DNA of 64,000 nucleotides from Yponomeuta sedellus (GCA_934045075.1 OW203751.1:5095822-5159821); one strand, 5' to 3'; shown: positions 31,893 to 42,881, counted from the stretch's first letter. Translations and numbers: made by a program. The notes: generated by a model not told the origin, from the letters alone.

Positions 31893-34800
31893 TTGTTAAC
31901 TCAATATTTTAATTGCGATTAATAATTAACTTCATAATATATTTAATAATAAATACACAATTAAGTACATTATTCAACGACTTATGCTTAACGTGTAGAG
32001 TCTACACAGAATTATACGTTTTCAGAGAAATGAATACGAATATTGCAACCATATCTCAGACGCTTCGTCGAAAAGATTGAACTAAACTATGAAGAAGCCT
32101 ATTTCATTATAATTTCTCCACAAAATATCAACACAAGACAAGAATTAAGAAGTAACAGTTCATCTAGAAAATATTACTTTCATCTATTATCTAAACACAG
32201 ACTGTTAACGTTACATTTTTACAATGAAAATAACAGCTGGGCTCTATCATTGTACGTATAATAGTTTAAAATGTTACTCTTTTAGATTTAATATTTTTGA
32301 ACAAGGTAAATCATAATCAACTAGGTAGGTTAATTAAATACAATTAGAATCACAATTTACCTAAGTTTAACATTTAAATTTACACCAAAACAACAATGCG
32401 CACAAAAACAATTTGTTTTCATAGCTGTACTTTATAATTTAAGTGACTAATTAGTTAGACATTTATTAATGGTGTGAAGGTTAGGTCACAGACCCGTGGC
32501 ATGATATTGAATGAAGTTTAATCACATACATTGATAAAATTATAATACTACTAAATATTTTGATACGTTGTATTAATTTTAAAGAATGTATCTACATAGA
32601 TAAAAAAATATTGTAAAAGAACAAAGGTTTTGTGTTTAAAATGTGTTTAAAAAAGAGTTTGTGTGTAAAATGTCGTCGATTTCAGCAAAAATATGTACTT
32701 AAGTATTTTATTTCTCTTTTTCAAAAATAATATGCATGAATATATTATTCTTCCATGAAGGCATATTTTTGGAACTCAAAAACTTTCTTTTGATATGTTT
32801 CTGTGTTGTACATCACAATTTTTTAATAGGGAATGAGAAGGTATTGCAAGAACGCCATTAAAGAACAATAAAAGGGATAAACTTATTTGTATGAGACGCT
32901 GGCATATTGACATCCAAAATATTGCGGGAATTTTAAAACGGGCGACGAACGTTGAAATTCTATAGAACAAAAATGACCTAAAGCGAAAGTCTCTTGGGAT
33001 GATCTATGTACAGATCCGGCGTAGATAAAAATTTTTACTTCTTAGGATCAGCATGCAGTAGACCTAAATGTAATAATTTTTTTTTATTGAATTAGATTCC
33101 CGATAGATGAAAATACGTGGCGTAACACAACACCGCACAAGCAATTTTTCCTTATTTAACAGCAAATACAAAACACTTTTCAATTTCGTACAATTACGAT
33201 TTAGTGCAATTGCACTACGTTCGTTTAGTTTCTGCAGTGTTTAATAGATAAAAATAATTGCGCGTTGCTACATTTTTTTGAATAATATCCGTTATAATCT
33301 GTATGCCTGAATCTCATGGGTTGAATTTGGCTTCAAATTTGCACCCAAAACTTCAATACGTAAAATTTCGACTGGAGCGTGTGTTGTTTGCTAACGACAC
33401 AGGTTTCATCGTGCGCCGTTTTTTCAAATAATCCCATAATATTATGATTACCATCATGCCAAAATATTCGAACACCTCCTTATAATTTGTTGCCTAGACG
33501 TTACCATTTTGCTTGAACGTTCGTGGTCCAGCCAAACAATTAAAACTAGGTAGTGATAACTTGAAAAAAAGTGTTTCTGTATAATTATCCCACGAAAACA
33601 GTCTTAAGACAGAGTTAAAGCCGCTTTATATCGGGTATCCCTTTCATAAACTGGCTTAAGCTTCGTCTTAAGAGAATTTTAGTAAGGTCGTTTTTTTATA
33701 AAGAAGACTGTGGAGGTAGTATCTTTGGAAGGTAAACATTGATGAGTTGCATCCTAAAATATAAGTAAGCAATGAATAAAACTTTAACGATATCACAAAA
33801 TTTGCTGAAGATATTCATAATTTGCTGAAGATATTCATAATTATCTCTTAAGTGCACAAAGTGGAGTGCCTGAGTTAATATTACTCACGGATAATTTGGC
33901 GTGGAAATACAATTGAAAAGGTGATTATTTATGATAAAAAATACTATTTAACTATTTTGAAGTTCAGAAAACTATAGAGAGGTATCCTCCAATAGTTACA
34001 AGGTCCAATCCAAAATTTAAATTGATAGATAGATAGATTATTATTTCACTCTTGAAGTTCAACTTCTTGCAAAAGTATAAAGATATTTTCTCAAACACAA
34101 GGGCTAATCCAGAACTGAAATTGGATAACAAATACCCCCTGTTTCACACTGAGGTTAAATGTTCTGCAACTGAATGATATTACGTTGTTACGTAATTGAT
34201 AATTCAATGCCTCCTTTTCAGAATTAGTACACTTTCATGAGTAATTTAACCTCTTGCTGATAGTGCTGCAACGTTTTTTTAACTCCCTAGTTAAACAGCG
34301 TTTTTGGAAATTGCAATTCAACATATTTTGTGACATGCTTTAGATGCAAGTGTGTAATCCCTATGTATATACATTTAAAGTTAGTTCCTCTCATATTGAC
34401 CTTTCTTTTTTTATAATTTACAATGTATATAGTTTTATAATAATTTTCTAAAGTGACCGGGATATGCATTCGATTAGGAATCAAATGAAAAATATGATTA
34501 CAAAGATTCACATTTAGTTATGTAAGCATTTTAGCGTAGGTAAGTCTACCTTGAAGTAACCATTCATTAAAATACTTTAGCAAAAATAAATTGGAAAGCA
34601 CATTTTTTTAAAACTCCTCCTCCTTAGCTAGATGAAGTACGTTCAAAATACTTTTTTTGTTGCATTCAAAACACGAGAGTAAAAAATATATAGTTAATTT
34701 TTACATTTCCATAATAACGTTTAGATATTTTATTATTGAGTCAACGTGAAACTTTTCGATATTTCGTTATATTACTCAAATCAAAAACTACATTGACACT

Positions 34801-35325
34801 GGATAACTGACAGCTGGCGTTTGAAATAAAAACTAGACGCTAAATTATTCAACGCACTTAAAAGAACTAGGTTAAAATCGATTTCAACATAATCACATGC
34901 AATATTGAATACCAAACCAGTTTATTGCAACTTCCTAATGCGATCGTAAACTTACTTGTTCTAGTTCACGTCTGGCAAACGATTCCAATCAGGTAGTTAT
35001 ACCTATAAATATAGACTCTGCGGACCAGCCGTTTGATGCATGCCCGATTTTAGTTTGAGTTTAACCAAATTTGGTTTGGGCTAAATTGTAACATGCGACA
35101 CAGTAATATATCTTGTCGTTTGAAGTTAGATGCATGCCCGATTTTTGCTTGAATTCAGCCCGTAAACCAAATTTAATTCACGGGTTTAGTGAACTAAATT
35201 CGGTGAACGGGCTTTAGCCCGAGTTAAATTTAATTAAATAATATAGCTGCGTATTAGAATAAATTTCGAATTTATTTATTAATTTATTTATTCTATATTT
35301 ATTTATTCAGTTTAAAAACTTTGTC
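31893..35325. other. Repeat-poor AT-rich intergenic DNA
   Basis: Only a 20-base tandem duplication (TTTGCTGAAGATATTCATAA, about 33800-33841) and a short GATA run near 34025 are seen. Around 35035-35225 the phrase GATGCATGCCCGATTTT occurs twice with inverted GCCCG words between. No coding signature. Confidence 0.5.
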
Positions 35326-35329
35326 ATTA

Positions 35330-35440
35330 GCCCGGCGCGATGACATTGAATCATTTGACGAGCCTAGCAAATATTGGATGGGTTGGCATGAAAGAGCAGA
35401 GGTCTATGCCCAACAGTGGGCTCTGTTCATGGGCTATAAT
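35330..35440 (+). repeat. LINE tail remnant
   Basis: The frame reads WHERAEVYAQQWALFMGYNE, a reverse-transcriptase C-terminus like those at 1321 and 40533. Confidence 0.6.
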
Positions 35441-35554
35441 GAATATTATACATCTTGCCTCATTCCAAGTCTTCTATCAGCCCACATTGGTCCACTGCTG
35501 GTCAAACGCTGTTAAGGCTCGACTCTTCATTCTGTTCTAGTCGGCTTCTAAAAC

Positions 35555-35695
35555 CCGGCCCGATATAGACTGCCTCATTAAAAAACTCAACCAAACAGCC
35601 CATATTCGTCCATTTCTGGACATAGGAGCCCCTAAGGCATGCCACTACTTCCTGCCCTGGGCCATCCTCATTCCGAAGCTGCAAGCAATTTGCTT
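35555..35695 (-). repeat. LINE tail remnant
   Basis: Reversed TATGTCCAGAAATGGACGAATATGGGC-type ending, related to the CCAGCAGTGG tails. Confidence 0.5.
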
Positions 35696-35699
35696 TCAA

Positions 35700-37950
35700 T
35701 TATGAATTTAAAGAATGTGTAAATATAATTAAGATTTGAAAAAGTAATGCGGAAAAATAGTAAAAAAACAATATGAGTAAAATATGCGTTGAATTGATAA
35801 CTTTTTGAAGTCGGTTAGAAATAGAAACACGTATAGGTATTCTAATTTTTATGCAATTAAAAAGGTATGCACTGATTTTTATGAATGATAAAATTAAATA
35901 AGTAATATTCAGTGCATTAAGAAAGTGTCAATGTCGTTTTCAAAGTGTTCCAATTATTACCTAGGTAATCCCTAATACACTTAAAAACTTACATCTCTTA
36001 TTAAATTTTAAACAAGCTACTAATTTATTAAGACTAATTTGATTGGCATTTTGTATCTAAAATTGGATTCTGAAGCTCTGTTTGGAGGTTACAAAATCTA
36101 ATACTATGTTTTTTTTGGTGAGAAGGTATAATTTCTTTCAAATGGAACCAATTTAGTTACTTATATTAAAATTTAAACCGAGAGGGTGTTTTTTAATATG
36201 TAAATGTAAACGTTGATATTAATACCTCTTTCGTTTTGACGGAAAACACGTAATAGGTATCAATTGTTGAAGGAAAAGACATGAAATCCAGTTTTTTTTA
36301 AAACGCCTCAGCGTTTAACTTTTTTTAAAATAACTGCAACATGATCACATTTTTAAAACTGCCTATTTTTCAATAACACCTAATACAACAAGCTACGTGT
36401 TAAAATTTAAGTTGTACATCTATAAAATAGGTACTGCTACGTTTTAACTATAAAACAATTTTATATAAATGTATACAATTTTCTTGAGTTTAAATATAAT
36501 TTTACTCGTGTTTTACATTTCCTCGTCTGATCTACGTTCTTTTTTTTAATGAATATATAAGCTTTTTTTTATCAACAGTGTAACGATGAGCTTTCAAACT
36601 ATAATGTTTATTTTAACACTAGTTTTTATCTATACACATATATAAAAAAAAAGTTTAGCTACATACACACGTAAACGACGAAAAAAATTGTTCGTTAAAA
36701 CTTTCGTTATAAGTAAAAAACTTTTTTTAAAATTTCCTAAAATTGACCACCTAAAATCCCGTACATGTCAATAATATTTATATTATAATTTAGAATTTCT
36801 CGGTTCACCTGTCCCCCCCACACAAAAAAAAATTAAAAGATATTATACTTATTATAAAATTGTGAATTAAATATTTGACACTTTTAAATTTTGAGTCGTT
36901 CCTTGCCGTCGTTTTTAATTATTTTTAGTATAATTTGGCAGTATTTTTCTTTTAATAATTTCACGCTGTCCTACCATGAATAAAATGAAATTAATAAGGT
37001 TTAAAAATATATAAAGTAAATAACGATTTTCAGAATAACTACACGCTTTGTGCGACGTGAACTCGACCTTTTCCGTACATTTTCCTACATTTACAAATAT
37101 ATTCTTTAACAATTACTTAATAATCCTAACAATATTCTTTTAAACTCTTATAACATTGATCTTTTTCAAGCATTTTTTACAGTATAAACGTCAATAGGTT
37201 TTGAACGTAATTTTGATGTAGGATCTTTCCAGTCATAAAATAGATTAGTATGTTAAAATGTTTAATACTAAAAGTTTAAAATAAGTAGGTTATGCAATAA
37301 AAATAATTTTAAAGTTTTCAATCTCGTGCACAGTTGGAAAGTCCAGAGGTTAGAAGTGTCACATCTTTTGATTTTTAACATTTTTGTGTTAACCTTTCAG
37401 TCTTATGACGTTTTGTATTTATTTTTTATCTTTTTTTTTTCTTCATTATTAATAATCGATATTCGTGCTTCTTTGTTTCCTCCTTCATTGTCGTTTTCAA
37501 ATTGTTAATTGTTATGTGAGTTTTGTTTTGTTCTTGGAGAGACTCTGTGTTCCCTAGGATTACTTAAAAATGAGTCATTCCTAAAATCTCTTAATAAGAA
37601 TTTGTGTTTTACAGCAGCTTTCGGAAGGTCTTTTCCCGCATATTTTTTTTAATTTTAATTGTTTATACGTTCTACCAATGTTGCCAACGGTAAGTGATTG
37701 TCCTATATAGAAAAAAACCATCCGATTTTTACTCATATTTTTAACCATTATCCATCAAACAGGCCAAATACAAAACTGAAAAACTAGAAAATATATAGAG
37801 AAAAAAAGTGGACTAATTTTCGTTGTAAACAACAAACTCTAACTGACAAGCTTAAGGAATTCCGCATTTTTGAGTTGACTCTATTTACTGCTATTATGCC
37901 CATTGGATTTTTTCAAACAATTAAATTAAAAGGTATTTATTTTTGTCTCG
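35700..37950. other. Very AT-rich, repeat-free stretch downstream of synaptotagmin-7
   Basis: Poly-T and poly-A tracts throughout and no recognised repeat or gene. It could be an extended 3' UTR of synaptotagmin-7 or plain spacer. Confidence 0.4.
37936..37941 (-). promoter_or_regulatory. Candidate distal polyadenylation signal for synaptotagmin-7
   Basis: AATAAA on the - strand lies beyond the minisatellite and a family D repeat. It is a motif match only. Confidence 0.3.
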
Positions 37951-37954
37951 TCAA

Positions 37955-38115
37955 CCCTAAAGAAAACATCGTGAGGAAACCTGAGTGCCTGAGGTGTTCA
38001 CCTACATGAGATGTTCACCAGCGCTTGAAATTGCCAATCTGCTGTAGGCACGTGTGACAATTAAAGCCATACTCTATTCCTGAGAGAAGTCTTGTGCCCT
38101 TTAGAGAGACGTAAA
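37955..38115 (+). repeat. Family D LINE-type tail
   Basis: CATCGTGAGGAAACCTGAGTG to GAGAGAAGTCTTGTGCCC. Confidence 0.65.
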
Positions 38116-38194
38116 TAAGATACCATTAAAATAGCTCTATAATACCTTGACACTTGTTTATCATGTCATATGTGATTCCAGTCACAGAACAAAG

Positions 38195-38698
38195 CTATTT
38201 ACGCGTTCGTTTTTGCATGAAATTTACGGATTTGTTCACAGACCTCACAAAAAACATTTACACGTGGGTCTTGTTTACATGCAACTTACCTCCCGAAAAC
38301 TTTTACGCATGGGTCTTGTACGAAATATGCAAATTTGTTCTCAGGCCTCACAAAAACATTTACGCGTGGGTCTTGTACGAAATATGCAGATTTGTTCACA
38401 GACCTCACAAAAACATTTACGCGTGGGTCTTGCACGAAATATGCAGATTTGTTCTCAGGGCTCACAAAAACATTTACGGGTGGGTCTTGCATGAAAATTC
38501 AGATTTGATCACAGATCTTAAAAAAACATTTACACGTGGGTCTTGTACGAAATATGCAGATTAGTTCACAGACCTTACAAAAATATTTATGTGTGGGTCT
38601 AATATGGAGATTTGTCCACAGAGCTCACGAAAGAACAAAACATTTACGCGTTTGTTCGTGCATGTAATTTACGGGTTTGTTCACAGTGTTTACAGCAA
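38195..38698. repeat. 57-base minisatellite ending at the synaptotagmin-7 stop
   Basis: About eight to nine units contain TTTACGCGTGGGTCTTG, TGCAGATTTGTT and CACAGACCTCACAAAAACA. The unit is a multiple of three, so both strands stay open over long frames; these frames are not genes. The array touches the stop codon, so it forms the start of the 3' UTR. Confidence 0.9.
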
Positions 38699-38704
38699 TT
38701 TATT
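38699..38704 (-). promoter_or_regulatory. AATAAA overlapping the synaptotagmin-7 stop codon
   Basis: The stop TAA is directly followed by ATAAA, creating AATAAA that shares its first base with the end of the stop codon. Use of it would give an almost absent 3' UTR. Another AATAAA on this strand lies at 37936-37941, about 760 bases further on, and is a better candidate for a normal UTR. Confidence 0.3.
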
Positions 38705-38804
38705 TACTCCGGCTTCAGGCGATGCCACTGTACAATCGTCTGTCTCGGTTTTGTGATCATGTCCTGCCAATGCTTCGTCTCTGTCGCACCGGAGCCGTTC
38801 TTAC
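38704..38804 (-). CDS. Syt7: Synaptotagmin-7, last coding exon (C2B end, WHxL)
   Basis: This exon completes Gly261 and encodes residues 262-293 and the stop TAA (38706-38704). It holds KHWQDM and the C-terminal helix segment ending WHRLKPE; the WHxL motif is the synaptotagmin docking and sorting signature. The acceptor is ATTTTCAG and the exon begins GTAAGA, so the junction also looks like a splice donor. The stop abuts a 57-base minisatellite. Confidence 0.95.
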
Positions 38805-39044
38805 CTGAAAATTGAGACGTAAAATACATGTAATATAGATAGAAAATAGTTGGATTAGATCTGGACTCTTTCTTGCATCCACCATACATTATAACAGTCC
38901 ACCAGCATGGGTAGCATAACGATGTAAGTCACGCATTGTAAATTCTGTCAAATTCTGACAATTTAGCACCAAAAAGGCTGACTCGGGCCATTGTACTGAA
39001 CAGGATGAAACTGCTTAGATATAAGTCGAAGCAGTTTAGCTATC

Positions 39045-39206
39045 AGTACGTAATACAGAGAATATTGTAAAGAGGTTCGAAATTTCACTGATGCCAATGA
39101 GTCGCCCATTAGCTCAGTTGGACAGAGCGCTGGCACGGATAGCCAGAGGCCGCGGGTTCGAATCCCGGCATGGGTGGAATGTTTAGCCTCTAAATAGGTT
39201 TTTAAA
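39045..39206 (+). mobile_element. Family A SINE, short form
   Basis: It is flanked by an 11-base duplication GTTTAGCTATC (39034-39044, 39207-39217). It runs from AGTACGTAATACAGAG to AAATAGGTTTTTAAA, so the short 3' end is genuine. Confidence 0.88.
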
Positions 39207-39505
39207 GTTTAGCTATCTGTGGATAGGCGGTATTCCCATTAACAGAGACTATTTAAACTGCCTATTAAGCACGCGGAGTGTTTTTCGATTCCGCAAAACA
39301 CTCCTTATGTTATTGTGTTTTTCTAAATATTTGTATTTACGTATTGAGATGATTCATACATATAACATGTCCCGCGGCACCTTTTTATTTTCAAATAAAT
39401 ATTCTTGCGTATGCTCTCAAATTTATGAAATAATAAATATAAACTTTTTATATTTAGGACAATGCCTAATTTACATATTTTCATAAAATAAATTACAAAA
39501 GACTT

Positions 39506-39696
39506 TTTAAAAAACCTATTTAGAGGGTAAAAATTCCACCCATGCCGGGACTCGAACCCGCGATCTCTGGCTATCCGTGCCAGCGCTCTTTCCAACTGAG
39601 CTAATGGGCGACTCACCGGCATCAGTGAAATTTCGAACCTCTTTACAATATTCTCTGTATTACGTACAGGCAGCGACATCTGGCTGTAGTCATTTG
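39506..39696 (-). mobile_element. Family A SINE, short form
   Basis: It is flanked by CAAAAGACTT (39496-39505, 39697-39706). The head extends to the GATGTCGCTGCCTG-type sequence. Confidence 0.88.
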
Positions 39697-39906
39697 CAAA
39701 AGACTTGTTTGTTTTCATGACATCCTTCCGCGTATGACGTACTTCCGCTTTCGTAAACTCCGATTCCTTTTTCAACGAAATGTTCGGCACAAATTTTCAA
39801 ATACACAAAAAATACAAATACTCTAAAATGAACTTGTACGTCGTCGTCGATCCATCGATTTGTCGATGGTTGATCTATCGAAAGATCAATTCATCGACTC
39901 AGACTC

Positions 39907-40250
39907 GATATCAACCCTTGTATGTCCCCACTGTTGGGGCACGGGTCTCTTCCAAGGTTAGGCCACACTCCACCACGGGGGCCAAGTCCGGGTTGGTGGA
40001 GGATTGTAAGACAGCGGCGGGCCTTACTGTCAGAAGTTATCAAGCCGCCCATAAGGCCTCTGACATGGCTTAACGACTGCCATTACATGACAGCCGGCAC
40101 CAACGGCTTAACGTGCCTTGCGAAGCACGGAAAAGCTCGGAAAAATTCCACTAGCGGTAGTCACAGGGCGGTCACCCATCCTGCACCTTACCGTGCCTGT
40201 TGTAGCTTAACTCAAGTGATTGATTCCACATGAGGCCACGAGCGCTTATT
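39907..40250 (-). mobile_element. Family B SINE abutting a synaptotagmin-7 splice donor
   Basis: It is near full length, in the same sense as the gene. It is flanked by a perfect 13-base duplication TCGACTCAGACTC (39894-39906, 40251-40263). The right copy is intron positions +3 to +15 after the 40266 exon end. Confidence 0.92.
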
Positions 40251-40265
40251 TCGACTCAGACTCAC

Positions 40266-40478
40266 CCGCGAGCAATATCCGTCCGATCAGCTCGTTCCGG
40301 CCGATGTTGTCGAAGTCCATGACCTGGACGTCCAGGGAGCACTCCCGGATCTTCTCCCAGGGCACGTTGAAGGAGAACGAGTCGTTGAACACCGGGTTCA
40401 AGGTGCACTTGAAGATGGCCGTCTTGCGTTTCTCAATGCGCTTGTCCCCGAACTGGAGCCAGACCTTTACGTACGGAT
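40266..40478 (-). CDS. Syt7: Synaptotagmin-7, C2B core exon
   Basis: Residues 190-260 plus one base. The exon includes the split Asp190, the polybasic strand (DKRIEKRK, 201-208), NPVFNDSF, and loop 3 VMDFDNIGRNE with Asp244, Asp246 and Glu252. The acceptor is CTCCCCCCGCAG and the donor CGG|GTGAGT, phase 1 at both ends. A family B SINE starts 15 bases into the downstream intron and a LINE fragment ends about 54 bases upstream of the acceptor, so this conserved exon sits between two retroposons. Confidence 0.96.
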
Positions 40479-40532
40479 CTGCGGGGGGAGGGAGATTCGA
40501 TATCAAACCTTTTATCAAGCCTATGGTATTTT

Positions 40533-40781
40533 GGTAAAGTGGAGGTGGGCGGGGCACTTGGCAAGGCGGGAAGACGGCAGGTGGACCAGAGCAGTCACAG
40601 AGTGGCGGCCGAGAACGGGAAAGCGGTCGGTGGGCAGACCAGCGGCCCGATGGTCAGACGATGTGGCAGAGTCAGTGGAGGGTCCTTGGATGAGGATGGC
40701 GAGAGACCGTGAGGCTTGGCATAATGGGGAAAAGGCCTATACCCAGCAGTGGGCAGCGGTGGGCTGATGATGATGATGATG
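40533..40781 (+). pseudogene. 5'-truncated LINE, reverse transcriptase C-terminus
   Basis: The open frame reads WRWAGHLARREDGRW...GRPAARWSDDV...WHNGEKAYTQQWAAVG, then a GAT repeat. A 10-base duplication ATGGTATTTT (40523-40532, 40782-40791) flanks it. Antisense to synaptotagmin-7. Confidence 0.85.
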
Positions 40782-40834
40782 ATGGTATTTTTAATAAAAA
40801 AAAATCGCCGCAAAATTTTCGGCGCTTGCGTGTG

Positions 40835-40905
40835 CATGTGTGTGTTTGAGTATGTGTATGTGTACGTTTACGTGTACGTGTACGTGTACGTGTGCGTGTG
40901 AGCGA
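40835..40905. repeat. GT-rich and ACGTGT microsatellite
   Basis: TGTGTATGTG followed by four TACGTG-type hexamers. Confidence 0.85.
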
Positions 40906-41034
40906 GATAGAGATGATGTGAGGAATGCATGTGTAGTAAACAAACAAGTAACATGAATTTCAATTATGTTAAGCTCTTTTCTAAACTAGATAAACACTAA
41001 AAGCAGAAAAAATATAAAAACAACACAAACATAA

Positions 41035-41347
41035 CATACATTGATATCATACAGTGATATCGTTCCGATGTTAAACCTAACTGCAAAGTAGGTAGTCGGG
41101 GCTGTAGGTGATGCAATTTGCTTAAGTCAGATGTCGCTGCCTGTACGTAATACAGAGAATAGTGTAAAGAGGTTCGAAATTTCACTGATGCCGTGAGTCG
41201 CTCATTGGCTCAATTGGTAGAGCGCTGGCACGGATAGCCAGAGGTTGCGGGTTCGAATCCCGGCATGGGTGAAATTTTTAGCCTCTAAATAGGTTTTTAA
41301 ATTTGTTTCTTAGCACGGGTTAGTGCATTAAAAATAAAAATAGTGTA
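41035..41347 (+). mobile_element. Family A SINE, full-length long form (reference copy)
   Basis: This 313-base copy is bounded by the 13-base duplication AACACAAACATAA (41022-41034, 41348-41360). Parts in order are a leader (ACAGTGATATCGTTCCGATG...), a tRNA-like block with A box TGGCTCAATTGGTAGAGCG and B box GGTTCGAATCC, then the tail ending TTAAAAATAAAAATAGTG. Confidence 0.92.
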
Positions 41348-41407
41348 AACACAAACATAAATATATTATTATAAAGTTATGAATTAAACATCAATTAGCT
41401 TACTCAC

Positions 41408-41576
41408 CCGACTTTCCATTGATGTCTTTGGCCTTCAGATTCCTGGCTTTCAGCAGCGTCAGCGTCAGCACACTATTGCTGGGGTGGTAACAGAGCGAAG
41501 TGAGGAGCTCCCCGCACTTGTCCTTCGCCGGTGGCTTTAGAGCCTTCCAGAACGAAGGCTTCTCGCTGAGGTCCAC
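41408..41576 (-). CDS. Syt7: Synaptotagmin-7, C2A-C2B linker and start of C2B
   Basis: Residues 134-189 plus the first base of Asp190. The exon contains FWKALKPP, which closes C2A, then CGELLTSLCY, which opens C2B, and Asp184 of C2B loop 1. The acceptor is CTTCCAG|GTG and the donor CGG|GTGAGT, phase 1. A complete family A SINE lies 61 bases past the donor. Confidence 0.95.
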
Positions 41577-41626
41577 CTGGAAGCACAAGAGACGAGATTA
41601 TATTAGTTTTTTCATGTATTGATGTA

Positions 41627-41775
41627 AACCCTTTGTACGTCCCCACTGCTGGGGCACGGGTCTCTTCGTGCTTCGCAGGAAGGTTAGGCCATGCTCCATC
41701 ACGTGGGCCAAGTCCGGTTTGGTGGAAGATTGGCGGGCCAATAAAACATCAAACCGCCCATAAAACCTTTGAAAT
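41627..41775 (-). mobile_element. Family B SINE fragment
   Basis: CCCTTTGTACGTCCCCACTG to CCGCCCATAAAACC, with internal losses. Confidence 0.75.
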
Positions 41776-41794
41776 GAAATTTAATGTAAAGGTT

Positions 41795-42165
41795 TCTTCA
41801 TAAAATAGTTCAAAAACTGTGGCATAATGAACGTTACAAGTCAAATTAGGTGTCCATTTCACAATGTAGCTCATTTTGGATGAAAAATGGCCAAAAACTC
41901 TTATTTCATTTATGTCTTCTTCAGACTATATTATGTAGTCCACTGCTGGACATCGCCCTCCCCTAAGAGCGCCATATCGCCCTGTCTTCAGCTTGCCGCA
42001 TCCAGCATCTGCCGCAGTTTTTCGCAGATCTTCATCCTACCTGGTCGGAGGGCGTCCTACACTACGTTATTTATTTAAAAACTTAGTATTTTCAATTAAT
42101 TAATTAATTACGTAATTAACGGAGTTGACATAATTATTATAAAACATAGAACTCATGCATATTTG
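41795..42165 (+). repeat. Family G repeat split by a reversed LINE tail
   Basis: Family G sequence stops at AAAAACTC near 41900 and resumes near 42120 (GAGTTGACATAATT...AACTCATGCAT). A reversed LINE end (41933-42065, CCACTGCTGGACATCGCCC to CGGAGGGCGTCC) lies between. Confidence 0.6.
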
Positions 42166-42350
42166 CATGATAGCTGGTACCGACGGCTTAGCGTACGTTG
42201 CAAAGCACAGAAGCGCTCTGAAAAAATGCCACTAGCGGTAGTCACAAGATGGCAAGATCCATCCAGCTCCTTACCGCGCCTATTGTTGCTTAACCCAAGT
42301 GATTGATTCCAATCACTCGGTTACACTAAGCCACGAGCGCTTAGTGTACG
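42166..42350 (-). mobile_element. Family B SINE, 5' half
   Basis: Reversed 5S-like head and AAGTGATTGATTCCAATCAC are present; the 3' half is missing. Confidence 0.8.
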
Positions 42351-42361
42351 ATATTATATTA

Positions 42362-42715
42362 CTAGCTGACCCAACGTACTCGTACCGCCAGAAATTCGAT
42401 TCTTTATTTCTTTTTCTCTCCTTTAGAACCATCCTCGTACGTCAAGGAATATTGTAAAAAAAGAATTAGCGAAATCGGTTTAGCTGCTCTCGAGATTTGC
42501 GCTTACCGACACATTCGGCAATTCATTTTTAGATATAACTAGCTGACCCAGCGAACTTCGTACAGCCTAACAGTCGATTCTTAATTTTTTTTTTTTTTCT
42601 CCCCGTAAGAACCATCTTCGTACTTCAAGGAATATTCTAAAAAAAGAATTAGTGAAATCGGTTCAGCAGTTCACGAGATTTGCGCTTACCAATACATTCA
42701 GCGATTTATTTTAAT
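42362..42715 (-). mobile_element. Two family J Helitron-like elements head to tail
   Basis: Two copies (42362-42537 and 42538-42715), each from ACTAGCTGACCC to the reversed AATATAAAAATG-type end, follow without spacer. Direct abutment is common for Helitrons. Confidence 0.6.
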
Positions 42716-42881
42716 GTTACAGAAGAAGATACAGAGCACAGGCCTTCTATCAGAAAGAGATAAAGTTTGCGCTGCCAATATGTGCTGCGAAAGACTTATT
42801 CCCACCCAACACGTATTGGCAGCACATACTCTTTCTTTCAGAGGGCTTTGCTCTGCAGTAAGACGTATTTAGGCTACTTAC

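Noticed and set aside
38195..38698. CRISPR-like array or a repeat protein gene (frames of 115 and 136 codons)
   Set aside because: Units are directly adjacent without unique spacers and diverge gradually, both strands are open, and the array lies in an insect gene's 3' UTR. It is a minisatellite.
39323..39790. 155-codon frame on the - strand
   Set aside because: Its recognisable part is a family A SINE and the rest is AT-rich intergenic sequence.
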